Source: an uncultured Collinsella sp.
GTDB taxonomy: Bacteria > Actinomycetota > Coriobacteriia > Coriobacteriales > Coriobacteriaceae
Assembly (NCBI GenBank): GCA_902490445.1
Contig: CABUDZ010000009.1
Location: forward strand, 1 to 36,924
Direction: 5' to 3'
DNA length: 36,924 nt
Positions 15,618 to 24,583 of the stretch are shown piece after piece (position 1 is the first letter of the stretch; every line of letters starts with the position of its first letter). Made by a program: the position numbers and the translations under genes. Under the pieces are notes generated by a model. The model ran no database searches and was not told the origin of the DNA. It saw nothing but the letters and a program-made list of their open reading frames with translations.

Positions 15618-15649
15618 TAAAAAAGGCGCTGAGCCATACGGCCCAGCGC
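15618..15649 (-). terminator. Intrinsic terminator of eno
   Basis: On the minus strand GGCGCTGGGCC (15649-15639) pairs with GGCTCAGCGCC (15634-15624) over a 4-nt loop and is followed by TTTTTT (15623-15618). It separates eno from the FtsB/DivIC-like gene. Confidence 0.9.
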
Positions 15650-15722
15650 CCGATAGCGCTCTGTAGCATCTAACTGAAGCGGGGCAAAGCCGAGTCTGTC
15701 CCTCCCCGCCAAGCTCGTCTGT

Positions 15723-17012
15723 TTATCGAATGTTGTAGAACGCGGCCTTGCCGGCGTAGTGCGCGCTGCCCTCAAGCTCGTCCTCGATGCGGATGAGCTG
15801 GTTGTACTTGGCGATACGGTCGCTGCGGCACGGGGCGCCCGACTTGATCTGGCCGGCGTTGACGCCCACGACCAGGTCGGCGATCGTGGAGTCCTCGGTC
15901 TCGCCGGAGCGGTGGCTCACGATGCAGGCGTAACCGGCCTCCTTGGCGGTCTCGATGGCCTCGAGCGACTCGGTGAGCGTACCGATCTGGTTGACCTTGA
16001 CCAGGATCGCGTTGGCGGCGCCCAGCTCAATGCCCTTCTTAAGGCGCTCGGTGTTGGTGACGAACAGGTCGTCGCCCACCAGCTGCACCTTGTTGCCAAT
16101 GCGACGGGTGAGCTCAACCCAGCCGTCCCAGTCCTCCTCGGCCATGCCGTCCTCGATGGAGATGATGGGATAGGTGTCGACGAGCTTTTCCCAGTAATCA
16201 ACCATCTGGGCGCTCGTGTACTCCACGCCCTCGCCCTTGAGCTCGTACATGCCGGTCTCGGCGTTGTAGAACTCGGTCGAGGCCGGGTCCATGGCGTACA
16301 TGAAGTCGACGCCGGGCTTAAAGCCGGCCTTCTCCACGGCCTTGGTGATGTACTCGAACGGCTCGGCATTGGTCTTGAGGTTGGGCGCAAAGCCGCCCTC
16401 GTCGCCCACGCCGCCGCCCAGGCCGGCCTCGTGCAGCACGCCCTTGAGGGTGTGGTAGACCTCGGCGCACCAACGCAGGCCCTCGGCAAAGCTCGGGGCG
16501 CCCACCGGCATGATCATGAACTCCTGGAAGTCAACGTTATTGTCGGCATGGACGCCACCGTTGAGGATATTCATCATAGGCGTGGGCAGCAGGTGGGCGT
16601 TGACGCCGCCCAGGTACTGGTACAGCGACAGGCCCGCCGACTCGGCAGCGGCGCGGGCGACGGCCAGCGACACGCCCAGGATGGCGTTGGCACCGAGCTT
16701 GGTCTTGTTGGGGGTACCGTCCGCGGCAATCAGCGCGGCATCGACGGCGCGCTGGTCGAAGGCGTCGAGGCCCACGACGGCGTTAGCGCACTCGTTATTG
16801 ACGTGCTCGACGGCCTGCGAAACGCCCTTGCCCAGATAGCGGCCCTTGTCGCCGTCGCGCAGCTCACATGCCTCAAAGGCGCCGGTCGAAGCACCCGAAG
16901 GCACCATTGCGCGGCCAAAGCTGCCGTCCTCGAGCACGACCTCGACCTCGACGGTGGGATTGCCGCGGCTGTCGAGCACCTCGCGACCGTAGACGTCCAA
17001 AATATCGCTCAT
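15723..17012 (-). CDS. eno: Enolase (429 aa)
   Basis: Phosphopyruvate hydratase of glycolysis; dehydrates 2-phosphoglycerate to PEP. It is collinear with bacterial enolases: VYGREVLDSRGNPTVEVEV, PSGASTGAFEACELRD, GGVGDEGGFAPNL, AMDPASTEF, SIEDGMAEEDWDGW, LVGDDLFVTN, ILVKVNQIGTLTE and SHRSGETEDSTIADLVV, with the catalytic Glu and Lys residues and Mg ligands in place. SD AGAGGGAG precedes ATG 17012. Flanked by a terminator downstream and the mazG terminator upstream, so it is probably monocistronic. PEP made here also feeds the PTS genes. Confidence 0.99.
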   Translation of the reverse strand: MSDILDVYGREVLDSRGNPTVEVEVVLEDGSFGRAMVPSGASTGAFEACELRDGDKGRYLGKGVSQAVEHVNNECANAVVGLDAFDQRAVDAALIAADGTPNKTKLGANAILGVSLAVARAAAESAGLSLYQYLGGVNAHLLPTPMMNILNGGVHADNNVDFQEFMIMPVGAPSFAEGLRWCAEVYHTLKGVLHEAGLGGGVGDEGGFAPNLKTNAEPFEYITKAVEKAGFKPGVDFMYAMDPASTEFYNAETGMYELKGEGVEYTSAQMVDYWEKLVDTYPIISIEDGMAEEDWDGWVELTRRIGNKVQLVGDDLFVTNTERLKKGIELGAANAILVKVNQIGTLTESLEAIETAKEAGYACIVSHRSGETEDSTIADLVVGVNAGQIKSGAPCRSDRIAKYNQLIRIEDELEGSAHYAGKAAFYNIR

Positions 17013-17114
17013 GTTGTCTCCCTCTCACTTGGAAACGGGTTGAATGCTTGGCGACACGGCTTGCACGCTACAGCGGCGCGCAGGTTCATAAGTTAGCCTT
17101 ATCGCACTTTTTGC

Positions 17115-17144
17115 ATTATGCCCTAAGTTAGCCAAGGGATACAA
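17115..17144 (-). promoter_or_regulatory. Possible eno promoter with repeated GGCTAACTTA
   Basis: Minus-strand TTGTAT (17144-17139) and CATAAT (17120-17115) are 18 bp apart. The decamer GGCTAACTTA (plus strand TAAGTTAGCC) occurs at 17124-17133 inside the spacer and again at 17089-17098, 35 bp apart, which could be a regulator's binding sites. Confidence 0.35.
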
Positions 17145-17152
17145 TCTTTTTG

Positions 17153-17194
17153 AAAAATAATGGGGGCGATGAGAAAGTCCGTCCCGTCGCCCCC
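17153..17194 (-). terminator. Intrinsic terminator of mazG
   Basis: Minus-strand GGGGGCGA (17194-17187) pairs with TCGCCCCC (17169-17162), followed by ATTATTTTT. Confidence 0.8.
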
Positions 17195-17200
17195 GCAGTC

Positions 17201-18061
17201 TTACTCCTCTGCCTTTGCGGCATCCCAGAGGTCATTGAGGCCGTGGGTCGAAAGCTCGGCCAGATCCACGTGGGCGTCGGCCGCCATCTGCTCCATCGCG
17301 GCCCAGCGGCGGCGGAACTTTGCCGTGCTGGCACGCAGGGCGCTCTCGGCGTCGATTCCCTCCTTGCGCGCAACGTTGACCAGGGCAAAGAGCAGGTCGC
17401 CAAACTCCATCTCGCGCTCGGGCGAGCCGGGAGCCTCGGCCTCAAACTCGGCACGCTCCTCAGCGACCTCGTCCCACACGTCCTGGACCGTCTCCCACTC
17501 AAAGCCCACGGCAGCCGCCTTGCGCGACACCTTCTGAGCCTGCATCAGCGCCGGCAGGTGCGTGGGCACGCCGTCGAGCAGACCCTCGGGCGCAGCCTCG
17601 CCTGCCGCCACGGCCTGGTCTTTGGCGGCCTTCTCGGCAAGCTTGACCTCGTCCCAAATCTTGAGCACCTCGTCGGAGCTCTCGGCATCCGCATCGCCAA
17701 ACACGTGCGGGTGACGACGGATGAGCTTGGCGTCGATATCGCGCGCCGCATCGGCAAGCGTAAACTCACCGGCATCCGCCGCAATCTGCGCATGCAGCAC
17801 CACCTGCATGAGCACATCGCCCAGCTCCTCGCGCAGATGCGCCACGTCGTCCGCCTCAATGCAATCGAGCGCCTCGTAGGCTTCCTCTATCATGTTCTTG
17901 CCAATGCTCTGATGCGTCTGCTCGCGGTCCCACGGGCAGCCATCGGGCTGACGCAGGCGCCAGATGGTCTGCACCAGATGCTGCAGCTCGGCCGACGCGT
18001 CGACCAGCGTGGACAGGTCGCGCGAACCCTCGGTATTTTGCTGAGCCATATGCTCGGCCAT
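17201..18061 (-). CDS. mazG: MazG nucleoside triphosphate pyrophosphohydrolase (286 aa)
   Basis: Two-domain MazG. The N-terminal domain has the signature GCPWDREQTHQSIGKNMIEEAYEALDCIE and LREELGDVLMQVVLHAQIA (metal-binding Glu/Asp of the EExxE-12-28-ExxD type); the C-terminal domain has MEFGDLLFALVNVARK and ALRASTAKFRRR. It hydrolyses (d)NTPs, including non-canonical ones, to NMP and PPi. ATG 18061 has GGAGGAG upstream and starts right after the yfcE stop, so the genes are translationally coupled. The 107-aa upstream extension in frame overlaps yfcE coding DNA and is rejected. Confidence 0.96.
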   Translation of the reverse strand: MAEHMAQQNTEGSRDLSTLVDASAELQHLVQTIWRLRQPDGCPWDREQTHQSIGKNMIEEAYEALDCIEADDVAHLREELGDVLMQVVLHAQIAADAGEFTLADAARDIDAKLIRRHPHVFGDADAESSDEVLKIWDEVKLAEKAAKDQAVAAGEAAPEGLLDGVPTHLPALMQAQKVSRKAAAVGFEWETVQDVWDEVAEERAEFEAEAPGSPEREMEFGDLLFALVNVARKEGIDAESALRASTAKFRRRWAAMEQMAADAHVDLAELSTHGLNDLWDAAKAEE

Positions 18062-18063
18062 GG

Positions 18064-18612
18064 TTACTCCTCCTCCAGGATCACGTGACGGAACGCGCCG
18101 CCCTCGTAGATGCCGTAGCTGTGCGCACCGTCCTTGGGAATGCTCACGCTGCCGGGATTGAAGAGCCACAGACCCGGGTGCGCGGCGCTTTCCTCGTTAA
18201 CCTTGATGTGCGTATGGCCGTAGACGAGCGCGGAGCCCTCGGGCAGCGCGGGCGCGTGGTCAACGCTGTTATGCATGCCGGCGCCAAAGACGTGGCCGTG
18301 CGTCAGGAACAGTTCACGTCCGGTCTCGTCGAATAGTGTGGCGTAGTCAGCCATGACGGGGAAGTCGAGGACCATCTGGTCGACCTCGGCGTCGCAGTTG
18401 CCGCGCACCGCGATGATGCGGTCGGCCAGGGCGTTGAGCAGCGGAATCACGCGTTTGGGAGCGTAGTCGCGCGGCAGGTCGTTACGCGGGCCGTGGTAGA
18501 GCAGGTCGCCCAGCAGCACAATGCGGTCGGGCTGCTCGGACTCGATGGCGGCGACCAGGCGCTCGGTCCAGTATGCCGAGCCGTGAATGTCGGAAGCGAT
18601 GAGGTATTTCAT
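18064..18612 (-). CDS. yfcE: YfcE-family phosphodiesterase (182 aa)
   Basis: Calcineurin-like metallophosphoesterase of the YfcE/MJ0936 group. Metal ligands are visible: SDIHG (Asp8, His10), VLLGDLLYHGP, VRGNCDAEVDQ, THGH and YGHTHIK. Full length for the family. SD AAAGGAC precedes ATG 18612. It lies between the LarC-like gene and mazG and is coupled to mazG. Known members hydrolyse artificial phosphodiesters; the natural substrate is not established. Confidence 0.93.
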   Translation of the reverse strand: MKYLIASDIHGSAYWTERLVAAIESEQPDRIVLLGDLLYHGPRNDLPRDYAPKRVIPLLNALADRIIAVRGNCDAEVDQMVLDFPVMADYATLFDETGRELFLTHGHVFGAGMHNSVDHAPALPEGSALVYGHTHIKVNEESAAHPGLWLFNPGSVSIPKDGAHSYGIYEGGAFRHVILEEE

Positions 18613-18669
18613 GGGAAGTCCTTTCGGAGTGGGGCTGATGTGGCCGGGCGCGAGATGTCGCCGGCCGCG

Positions 18670-19155
18670 CTATTCAAATCGCAGTGCCGAGGCTTGTGCC
18701 GCCTGCATCACGCGCTGGAGCGGCACGTTATGCTCGCGGGCAAGACGGGCGCAGTCCTCGTACTCGGGCGCCGCACGCTCACTGCCGTCGGGCAGGGTGG
18801 CTACTTTGACGGCCACCTCGCCCCAAGGCGTCGCTACCTGCTCAAAACGACGCGGCAGGCAAACGCGTTCCATCACCTGGCGACGAACGGCGTTGGTCGT
18901 GGTTTCCAAAAAGATAATCGTCTGCAGGCGTTCGATATCCTCATGCGAGCAGATCACCTGCAGCTGCCAGCCGGGGCGGCCTTTTTTGCAGTAGAGGGGC
19001 AGCCAGTGCACCTCGCGGGCGCCCGCCTCGCGCAGGCGGTCGGCGGCATAGGCGAGTACCTCGGGCGACGCATCGTCGATGTCGCACTCCAGCTTGACGA
19101 TGGTTTCGGGCGCATCGGTCTCGCGGGACAGCGGAGATGTACTTCCACGTTGCAT
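18670..19155 (-). CDS. LarC C-terminal-domain protein (161 aa)
   Basis: Matches the C-terminal part of LarC (DUF111), the CTP-dependent cyclometallase that inserts nickel into the pincer cofactor of lactate racemase: ECDIDDASPEVLAYAADRLREAGAREVHWLPLYCKKGRPGWQLQVIC, then ETTTNAVRRQVMERVCLPR and APEYEDCARLAREHNVPLQ. Whole LarC is about 400 aa; here only the last 160 are present. ATG 19155 with SD AAAGGAT gives a proper start, so it is a separate gene rather than a visible frameshift; no N-terminal half, larB or larE is in the window. LarC is split in some lactobacilli, so a partner elsewhere is possible. Confidence 0.85.
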   Translation of the reverse strand: MQRGSTSPLSRETDAPETIVKLECDIDDASPEVLAYAADRLREAGAREVHWLPLYCKKGRPGWQLQVICSHEDIERLQTIIFLETTTNAVRRQVMERVCLPRRFEQVATPWGEVAVKVATLPDGSERAAPEYEDCARLAREHNVPLQRVMQAAQASALRFE

Positions 19156-19259
19156 ACGGTCCGGATCCTTTCCGCACGGGCTCGTTTTATTCACCCAAAC
19201 GCTAGCACATCGAACGTGGCACAGGCGTGACTTTCGTCCGTCGTCGCCCTTGCCCCTAT

Positions 19260-19335
19260 CCAAACATGTACGTCAGCCTCCAAACATGTCATTTTTTGTC
19301 GGTTTTGGAGGCTGACGTACACGTTTTGGAGCGGG
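19260..19335. repeat. Long intergenic hairpin between divergent genes
   Basis: GTACGTCAGCCTCCAAA (19268-19284) pairs perfectly with 19304-19320 (17 bp), and flanking CCAAACATGTACG and CGTACACGTTTTGG extend the dyad imperfectly. CCAAACATGT is also directly repeated at 19260 and 19280. The loop is T-rich (ATTTTTTG). It lies in the 382-bp divergent gap between the LarC-like gene and the CydDC-like gene; apart from a possible CAAAATTG/CAATTTTG dyad (19347, 19394) I see nothing else distinct there. Confidence 0.7.
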
Positions 19336-19537
19336 CCGCACACGATCAAAATTGCGCCCGCATTCCGTCCACCACAAAGTTCGCCGCACTCAACAATTTT
19401 GAACTTTCTACGCAGTTCATCGGCTAAAAATTACCCTCGGCATACTTACCCGCTGCACGATGTTACTCTAGTTGCATTTGGCTAACTAAGCGGCTGCCGA
19501 GGACCCAGCCCGGCACCGTTACGGCATAGGAGGTTTC

Positions 19538-22500
19538 ATGTTCGAGAAGCGGCTCTTCTCCCTGGTTCCGCAGGCAACGCCCTACATTATGGCAAGCGTC
19601 CTGTTTAAGTGGATCGCGCTCATGGCAAACATCACGGTGATGTGGATGCTTGCGCGCATCTTGGGCGGCATCGTCACGAACGGTCTTTCCGCCGCGCTCG
19701 CCGTCGATGCCCTCGCACAGGCGGCCCTGCCGCTCGCCGCCGCCATCATCGTGCGCGCCGCCTCCATCTACCTGGCCAAACGCGCCGGCGACAAGGCCGC
19801 GTTCGAGGCCGTCCGCCGCGTGCGCTCGCTCGTCTACGACAAGCTCACCGCACTCGGCCCCTCCTACACCGAAACCGCCCCCACCGCCGAGGCCGTCCAG
19901 ACCAGCGTCGAGGGCGCCACGCAACTCCAGGTGTACTTTGGCGGTTACCTGCCGCAGCTCTTCTTTGCCGGCTTGACACCCATCACGCTGTTTGTACTGC
20001 TCGTGGGCCAGGCGGGTCTTCCCGCCGCGCTGCTGCTCGCCTGCGTTCCGGTCATCCCCGTCTCCATCATGATGGTCATGCGCAACGCCAAAAAGATCGG
20101 TGCCGAGTACTGGGGCAGCTATGTCGATCTGGGCGGCATGTTCCTGGAGGCCGTGCAGGGTCTCACCACCCTTAAGGTCTACCAGGCCGATCGCAGCTGG
20201 CACGAGCGCATCAACGCCGAGTCCGAGCGTTTCCGCACAGCGACCATGCGCCTGCTGGTGATGCAGCTGCGCTCCATTTGCGTTATGGACCTGGTCGTCT
20301 ATATGGGCGCCGCGCTCGGCATTATCGTAGCCACGCTGCAGCTCGCCACGGGCAAGATTGGCTTTGAGGCTGCCTTCCTCATCGTCTTTCTGTCGCAGGA
20401 GTTCTTTTTGCCTATGCGCCGCCTGGGATCGCTGTTCCACACGGCCATGAACGGCATGGCCGCCTCGCGCCGCATGTTTGGCATTTTGGATACGCCCGAG
20501 CCCGAGCGCGGCGATGTTGAGCTTGACGGTCGCGGCAATATCGAGCTCGCGGGCGTGAGCTATGCATACGGCGACCGCACGGTGCTAGACAGCGCCAGCG
20601 CGACCATTGCGCACGGCTCGCTCGTGGCACTCGTGGGCGAAAGCGGCGGCGGCAAGTCCACGCTCGCGGGGATTATCTCGGGCCGCAAGGGTGCCTACCG
20701 CGGCAGCGTGCGCATTGGCGGCGTTGAACTGCGCGATGCCACGGCCACCTCACTCATGCGCGCCGTCACGCTGGTGCCCACCAACGGCTACCTGTTTGCC
20801 GGCACCCTGCGCGACAACCTGTTGCTCGCCCAGCCCAACGCCACCGACGCCGAGCTTTTGCGCGCGCTCGGCCGCACGCGCGTGGCGGCCTTTGTGCAGG
20901 CCAACGGCGGGCTCGACATGGTGATTAACGAGGGCGGCACCAACCTTTCGGGTGTCCAGCGCCAGCGCGTGTGCATGGCACGCGCCCTGCTGCACGACTC
21001 GCCGATCTATGTGTTTGACGAGGCTACGAGCAACGTCGATGCCGCAAGCGAAGCCGCAATCGGCGAGGTCATTGCATCGCTCGCCGGCGGGCACACTGTA
21101 ATTGTGGTGGCACACCGCCTGTCGACAATCGTGGACGCCGATCAGATTCTGGTGCTGGAGCGCGGTCGCATTGCCGAGCGCGGCACCCATGATGAGCTCC
21201 TATCGGGCGCGGGCACCTATGCGCGCATGTGGAACAGCCAGGAGCAGCTCTCGGCATATGCGTATGCGGAGGATGATGCTGAGGATGCCGGCGCGGTTGA
21301 GGCTGTTGGCGGCAGTACTGCCTGTACCGATAGCCTCAACGGTGCCGGCTCGTCTTCCGCTACCGCGGCGCCTGACTCCGGCCGCGCCCGTCGCTCGGCG
21401 CCGTCCATCATGTGGCGCATGATGGGGCTCGTCCGACCGCTTGCCGGCTGGCTTGTGCTAGCCGTCGCGCTGGGCAGCATTGGCATGCTCACCGCCGCGT
21501 TCGTGCCGGCCTTTGGCGCCCTCGGCCTTATGGCCGCGCTGGGCCGCAACGCCTTGGGGCTTGGTCTTATCGCAGCATGTGCGGCCTGTGCCGCCTGCGG
21601 CATCGCACGCGGGCCGCTCCACTACGGCGAGCAGCTCTGCAACCATTACATCGCATTCCGTCTGCTCGCGCACATTCGCGACCTGGTGTTTGGCGCCCTG
21701 CGCCAGCTCGCCCCCGCCAAGCTCGAGGGCCGCGGTAAGGGCGAGCTCGTGAGCCTGGTCACCTCGGATATCGAGCTGCTCGAGGTCTTCTACGCGCACA
21801 CCATCTCGCCCATTGCCATAGCTCTGGTCTGCACCGTTGTGTTTGAGGGCTTTTTGCTGGCTGTAAACCCCGAGCTCGCGGGCATCGCGCTCGTGGCCTA
21901 CGCGGTCCTGGGCGTGCTGCTGCCCCTGACCTCGGCCAAGGCATGCGGCACCACCGGCCGCCAGAGCCGCGAGGGCGCCGGTAAGCTGGGTGCCTTTGTG
22001 CTCGACAGTCTGCGCGGCGCATCCGAGACTATCCAGTTTGCCGGTGGCGCCGATCGCAGCCGTGCCCTGGGCAAGCTGACCGAGCAAGTCGGCGCCGTGG
22101 ACGCGGGCCTCAAGCGCCGCCAAGCGGCCAGCGAGGCCGTAGCCGATGCGCTTATTCTTGCGGCCAATCTGGTGATGCTCGGACGTGCGCTGCAGCTGGT
22201 GGCTGCAGGAACGATTAACTTTGCCGCAGCGTTTGTCGCCGTCTTTACCTTTGTGTCGTCGTTTGGCTCGGTGATGGCCGTGAGCCGCCTGGGTGCCTCA
22301 CTGCAGGAGACGCTCGCCTCGGGCGCACGCGTGCTCGATTTGCTCGACGAGCAGCCCCAGTGCGCCGAGGTCGCCGACGGACAGGACGTTGAGTTTGCCG
22401 GCGCCGCAGCCGAGCATGTGAGCTTTAGTTATGCGGGCGGCGTGGACGCGGGCGGTGCGGGCGCCACGGAGCAGATCGCGAACGACACCGCTGCGAGTCT

Positions 22501-23104
22501 CATCCTCGACGCCGTGACCTGCACCTTTGCGCCCGGCACCATGACCTGCATCATGGGGCGCTCGGGCTCGGGCAAGTCGACGCTGCTTAAGCTGCTCATG
22601 CGTTTTTGGGACCCCGCAGCTGGCACCATCACGGTGAGCGGCGTCGATGCCCGCCACATCAACACGGCGAGCCTGCGCAGCCACGAGGCCTATATGACCC
22701 AGGACACACATCTGTTCTGCGGCACCGTACGCGAGAATCTGCTGATCGCGCACGCCAACGCCACCGATGCCGAGCTGCTCGATGCCTGCCGCTCCGCTTC
22801 GCTTACCGCCCTCATCGACCGCCTGCCGCAGGGTCTCGACACTCCGGTTGCCGAGCTGGGCGACTCGCTCTCGGGCGGCGAGCGCCAGCGCATCGGCCTT
22901 GCGCGCATCTTCCTCAACGACGCGCCTTTCATCTTGCTCGACGAGCCCACCAGCGCGCTCGACGCCCTCAACGAAGCAGCCGTGATGCAGGCCGTCGACG
23001 AGCTCAAGCGCCGCGGCAAGACCATCGTGCTCGTAAGCCACCGAGCCAGCACCTGCGCGTTTGCCGATTTCTCGCTTTCGGTCGAGCACGGGAGGCTGAG
23101 CTAA
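19538..23104 (+). CDS. Fused CydDC-type ABC exporter (1188 aa)
   Basis: Two half-transporters in one chain, each with six TM helices and an ATPase domain. The N-half matches CydD (VEGATQLQVYFGGYLPQLFFAGLTPI; LEAVQGLTTLKVYQADRSWHERI); the C-half is CydC-like (LAPAKLEGRGKGELVSLVTSDIELLEVFYAHTISP). Nucleotide sites: Walker A GESGGGKST and GRSGSGKST; signatures NLSGVQRQR (first, deviating) and SLSGGERQR (second); Walker B IYVFDEATSNVD and FILLDEPTSALD. Known CydDC exports cysteine or glutathione and supports cytochrome bd assembly and NO tolerance. SD AGGAGG precedes ATG 19538. The stop overlaps the next start (TAATG). Two Ala/Gly/Ser-rich inserts are present, near 600 and 970. Confidence 0.9.
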   Translation: MFEKRLFSLVPQATPYIMASVLFKWIALMANITVMWMLARILGGIVTNGLSAALAVDALAQAALPLAAAIIVRAASIYLAKRAGDKAAFEAVRRVRSLVYDKLTALGPSYTETAPTAEAVQTSVEGATQLQVYFGGYLPQLFFAGLTPITLFVLLVGQAGLPAALLLACVPVIPVSIMMVMRNAKKIGAEYWGSYVDLGGMFLEAVQGLTTLKVYQADRSWHERINAESERFRTATMRLLVMQLRSICVMDLVVYMGAALGIIVATLQLATGKIGFEAAFLIVFLSQEFFLPMRRLGSLFHTAMNGMAASRRMFGILDTPEPERGDVELDGRGNIELAGVSYAYGDRTVLDSASATIAHGSLVALVGESGGGKSTLAGIISGRKGAYRGSVRIGGVELRDATATSLMRAVTLVPTNGYLFAGTLRDNLLLAQPNATDAELLRALGRTRVAAFVQANGGLDMVINEGGTNLSGVQRQRVCMARALLHDSPIYVFDEATSNVDAASEAAIGEVIASLAGGHTVIVVAHRLSTIVDADQILVLERGRIAERGTHDELLSGAGTYARMWNSQEQLSAYAYAEDDAEDAGAVEAVGGSTACTDSLNGAGSSSATAAPDSGRARRSAPSIMWRMMGLVRPLAGWLVLAVALGSIGMLTAAFVPAFGALGLMAALGRNALGLGLIAACAACAACGIARGPLHYGEQLCNHYIAFRLLAHIRDLVFGALRQLAPAKLEGRGKGELVSLVTSDIELLEVFYAHTISPIAIALVCTVVFEGFLLAVNPELAGIALVAYAVLGVLLPLTSAKACGTTGRQSREGAGKLGAFVLDSLRGASETIQFAGGADRSRALGKLTEQVGAVDAGLKRRQAASEAVADALILAANLVMLGRALQLVAAGTINFAAAFVAVFTFVSSFGSVMAVSRLGASLQETLASGARVLDLLDEQPQCAEVADGQDVEFAGAAAEHVSFSYAGGVDAGGAGATEQIANDTAASLILDAVTCTFAPGTMTCIMGRSGSGKSTLLKLLMRFWDPAAGTITVSGVDARHINTASLRSHEAYMTQDTHLFCGTVRENLLIAHANATDAELLDACRSASLTALIDRLPQGLDTPVAELGDSLSGGERQRIGLARIFLNDAPFILLDEPTSALDALNEAAVMQAVDELKRRGKTIVLVSHRASTCAFADFSLSVEHGRLS

Positions 23105-23523
23105 TGGCGCGCACTGCCGACACGCCGGAGCTGGCGCGCAAACGTACACGCGAGGCCCAGATGGTGTCGCAGATGATTGCGCTGTGGTGCCGCGGGCATC
23201 ATGGCGGCGGGCATGCGGTCGAACAGGCTGGCGACGATGAACCCGCGCGCGTGAAGCTCGGCCTTCGGACCATTACGCTCTGCCCCGAATGCGCCGAGCT
23301 GCAGAAATACGCCATCGCGCGCATTGAGCACTGCCCGCACATGGGCACCAAGACATTTTGCTCGGCCTGTCCTTCGCATTGTTACCGGCCTGCCATACGC
23401 GAGAAGATCCGCGAGGTCATGCGCTGGTCGGGACCGCGTATGATCCGCTATCGCCCCATCACTGCCGTCCGGCACGCGATTGTGACGGTGCAGGCCAAAC
23501 GCGCGGCGACACGAAGCAAGTAG
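23104..23523 (+). CDS. ygbA: YgbA-family (nitrous-oxide-stimulated promoter) protein (139 aa)
   Basis: Small cysteine-rich protein matching the YgbA family: MVSQMIALWCRGHHG, then LCPECAELQKYAIARIEHCPHMGTKTFCSACPSHCYRPAIREKIREVMRWSGPRM. The cluster of seven Cys and several His suggests a metal or Fe-S site. In E. coli YgbA is induced by nitric oxide; its biochemical role is unclear. The ATG overlaps the exporter stop (TAATG), giving tight translational coupling, which suggests a joint role in nitrosative or thiol stress. I read the start at 23104 rather than any upstream in-frame codon because the latter would run antisense-like through exporter DNA. Confidence 0.88.
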   Translation: MARTADTPELARKRTREAQMVSQMIALWCRGHHGGGHAVEQAGDDEPARVKLGLRTITLCPECAELQKYAIARIEHCPHMGTKTFCSACPSHCYRPAIREKIREVMRWSGPRMIRYRPITAVRHAIVTVQAKRAATRSK

Positions 23524-23642
23524 TCGCCGGCGTCGGCACGCGCCGCCTGCCCTTTCCAGTCGGTTTCGACTTGCAGCGTTCCCGCCGCGCCGAGGCTGCG
23601 CCATTACAATGAAGCGGATTCGCTTGACGCAAAGGAGCCGCC

Positions 23643-24554
23643 ATGTCCGCTTGCCCGCTGGTCGATTGTCACACCCACACCTCGTTTTCGGACGGCCATG
23701 CCTCGTTTGAGGACAACGTCCGCGCCGCTGCTGCGGCCGGCTGCCGCGTCATGGTCTCGACTGACCACCTCACCCTGCCCGCCAGCATGGACGCCAACTG
23801 CGAGGTGCAGGTCTTCGAGGGCGACTTGCCGGCACATCGCCTGGCCTTTGAGGACGCCCGCAAACTCGCCGCGCAGATTGCGCCGGAGCTCACCTTTATC
23901 TACGGTTTTGAATGCGATTGGTACGAAGGCTGCGAGCCCTTGGTAGAGCGCTGGTCCCAGGGCGCCGTCGTACGTCTGGGCAGCGTGCACTGGATTGGTA
24001 ACCCAGGCGATATTGCGGCCGGCGCTGCGGGCACGGCGGGAACGAAGGACGTCGCTCGCCCCGATGCACCCGATTCGCTCTGCGGCTGGATCGACGACGA
24101 TACCAACCTGCATGTTTGGGAAAACCTGGGGGTACACGGCGTGTGGGAGCGCTATGTCGACGACTGGTGCCGCGCCTGCGAAAGCTCACTCAGCTTTGAC
24201 GTGATGGCCCACCCCGACCTGGTCATGCGCTTTTCGAAGGAAGGCTTTGCGCCCGACTTTGACCCCGCTCCGTTTTGGGGGCAGATGGCCGAGTGCGCTC
24301 ACGACACTGATCGCCGTGTCGAGGTCTCGACCGCCGCGCCGCGCAAGAGCCTCGACGACTATTACCCCTCGACGGGGCTTTTGCGTTGCTTCGCCCACGC
24401 CGAGGTGCCGATTACTTTTGGCTCGGACGCACACCGCGCCTGCGACATCTGCCGGAATATCCGCGAGGCCCAGACCCACGCCTACGACTGCGGCTACCGA
24501 ACCTTCGATATCCCCCACCCCACCGGCGAATGGGAATCCACGCCCCTCGCCTAA
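23643..24554 (+). CDS. PHP-family histidinol-phosphatase (303 aa)
   Basis: PHP metal-dependent phosphatase of the HisJ/HisK group, which converts histidinol phosphate to histidinol. Metal ligands: DCHTHTSFSDGH, STDHL, GFECDWYEG, GSVHWIG, DVMAHPDL and GSDAHRACDI. SD AAAGGAG precedes ATG 23643; a TACAAT at 23605 may be its -10 box. It converges on the his operon, in which HisB is a dehydratase only and no HisN is present, so this gene supplies the missing step. PHP proteins can act on other phosphates, but context favours histidine synthesis. Confidence 0.9.
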   Translation: MSACPLVDCHTHTSFSDGHASFEDNVRAAAAAGCRVMVSTDHLTLPASMDANCEVQVFEGDLPAHRLAFEDARKLAAQIAPELTFIYGFECDWYEGCEPLVERWSQGAVVRLGSVHWIGNPGDIAAGAAGTAGTKDVARPDAPDSLCGWIDDDTNLHVWENLGVHGVWERYVDDWCRACESSLSFDVMAHPDLVMRFSKEGFAPDFDPAPFWGQMAECAHDTDRRVEVSTAAPRKSLDDYYPSTGLLRCFAHAEVPITFGSDAHRACDICRNIREAQTHAYDCGYRTFDIPHPTGEWESTPLA

Positions 24555-24583
24555 GACTAGCCGTTAGGGACGTTCTTAAACGA

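Noticed and set aside
15759..17096. 445-codon open frame opposite enolase
   Set aside because: Antisense of eno with His/Gly/Val-rich low-complexity translation.
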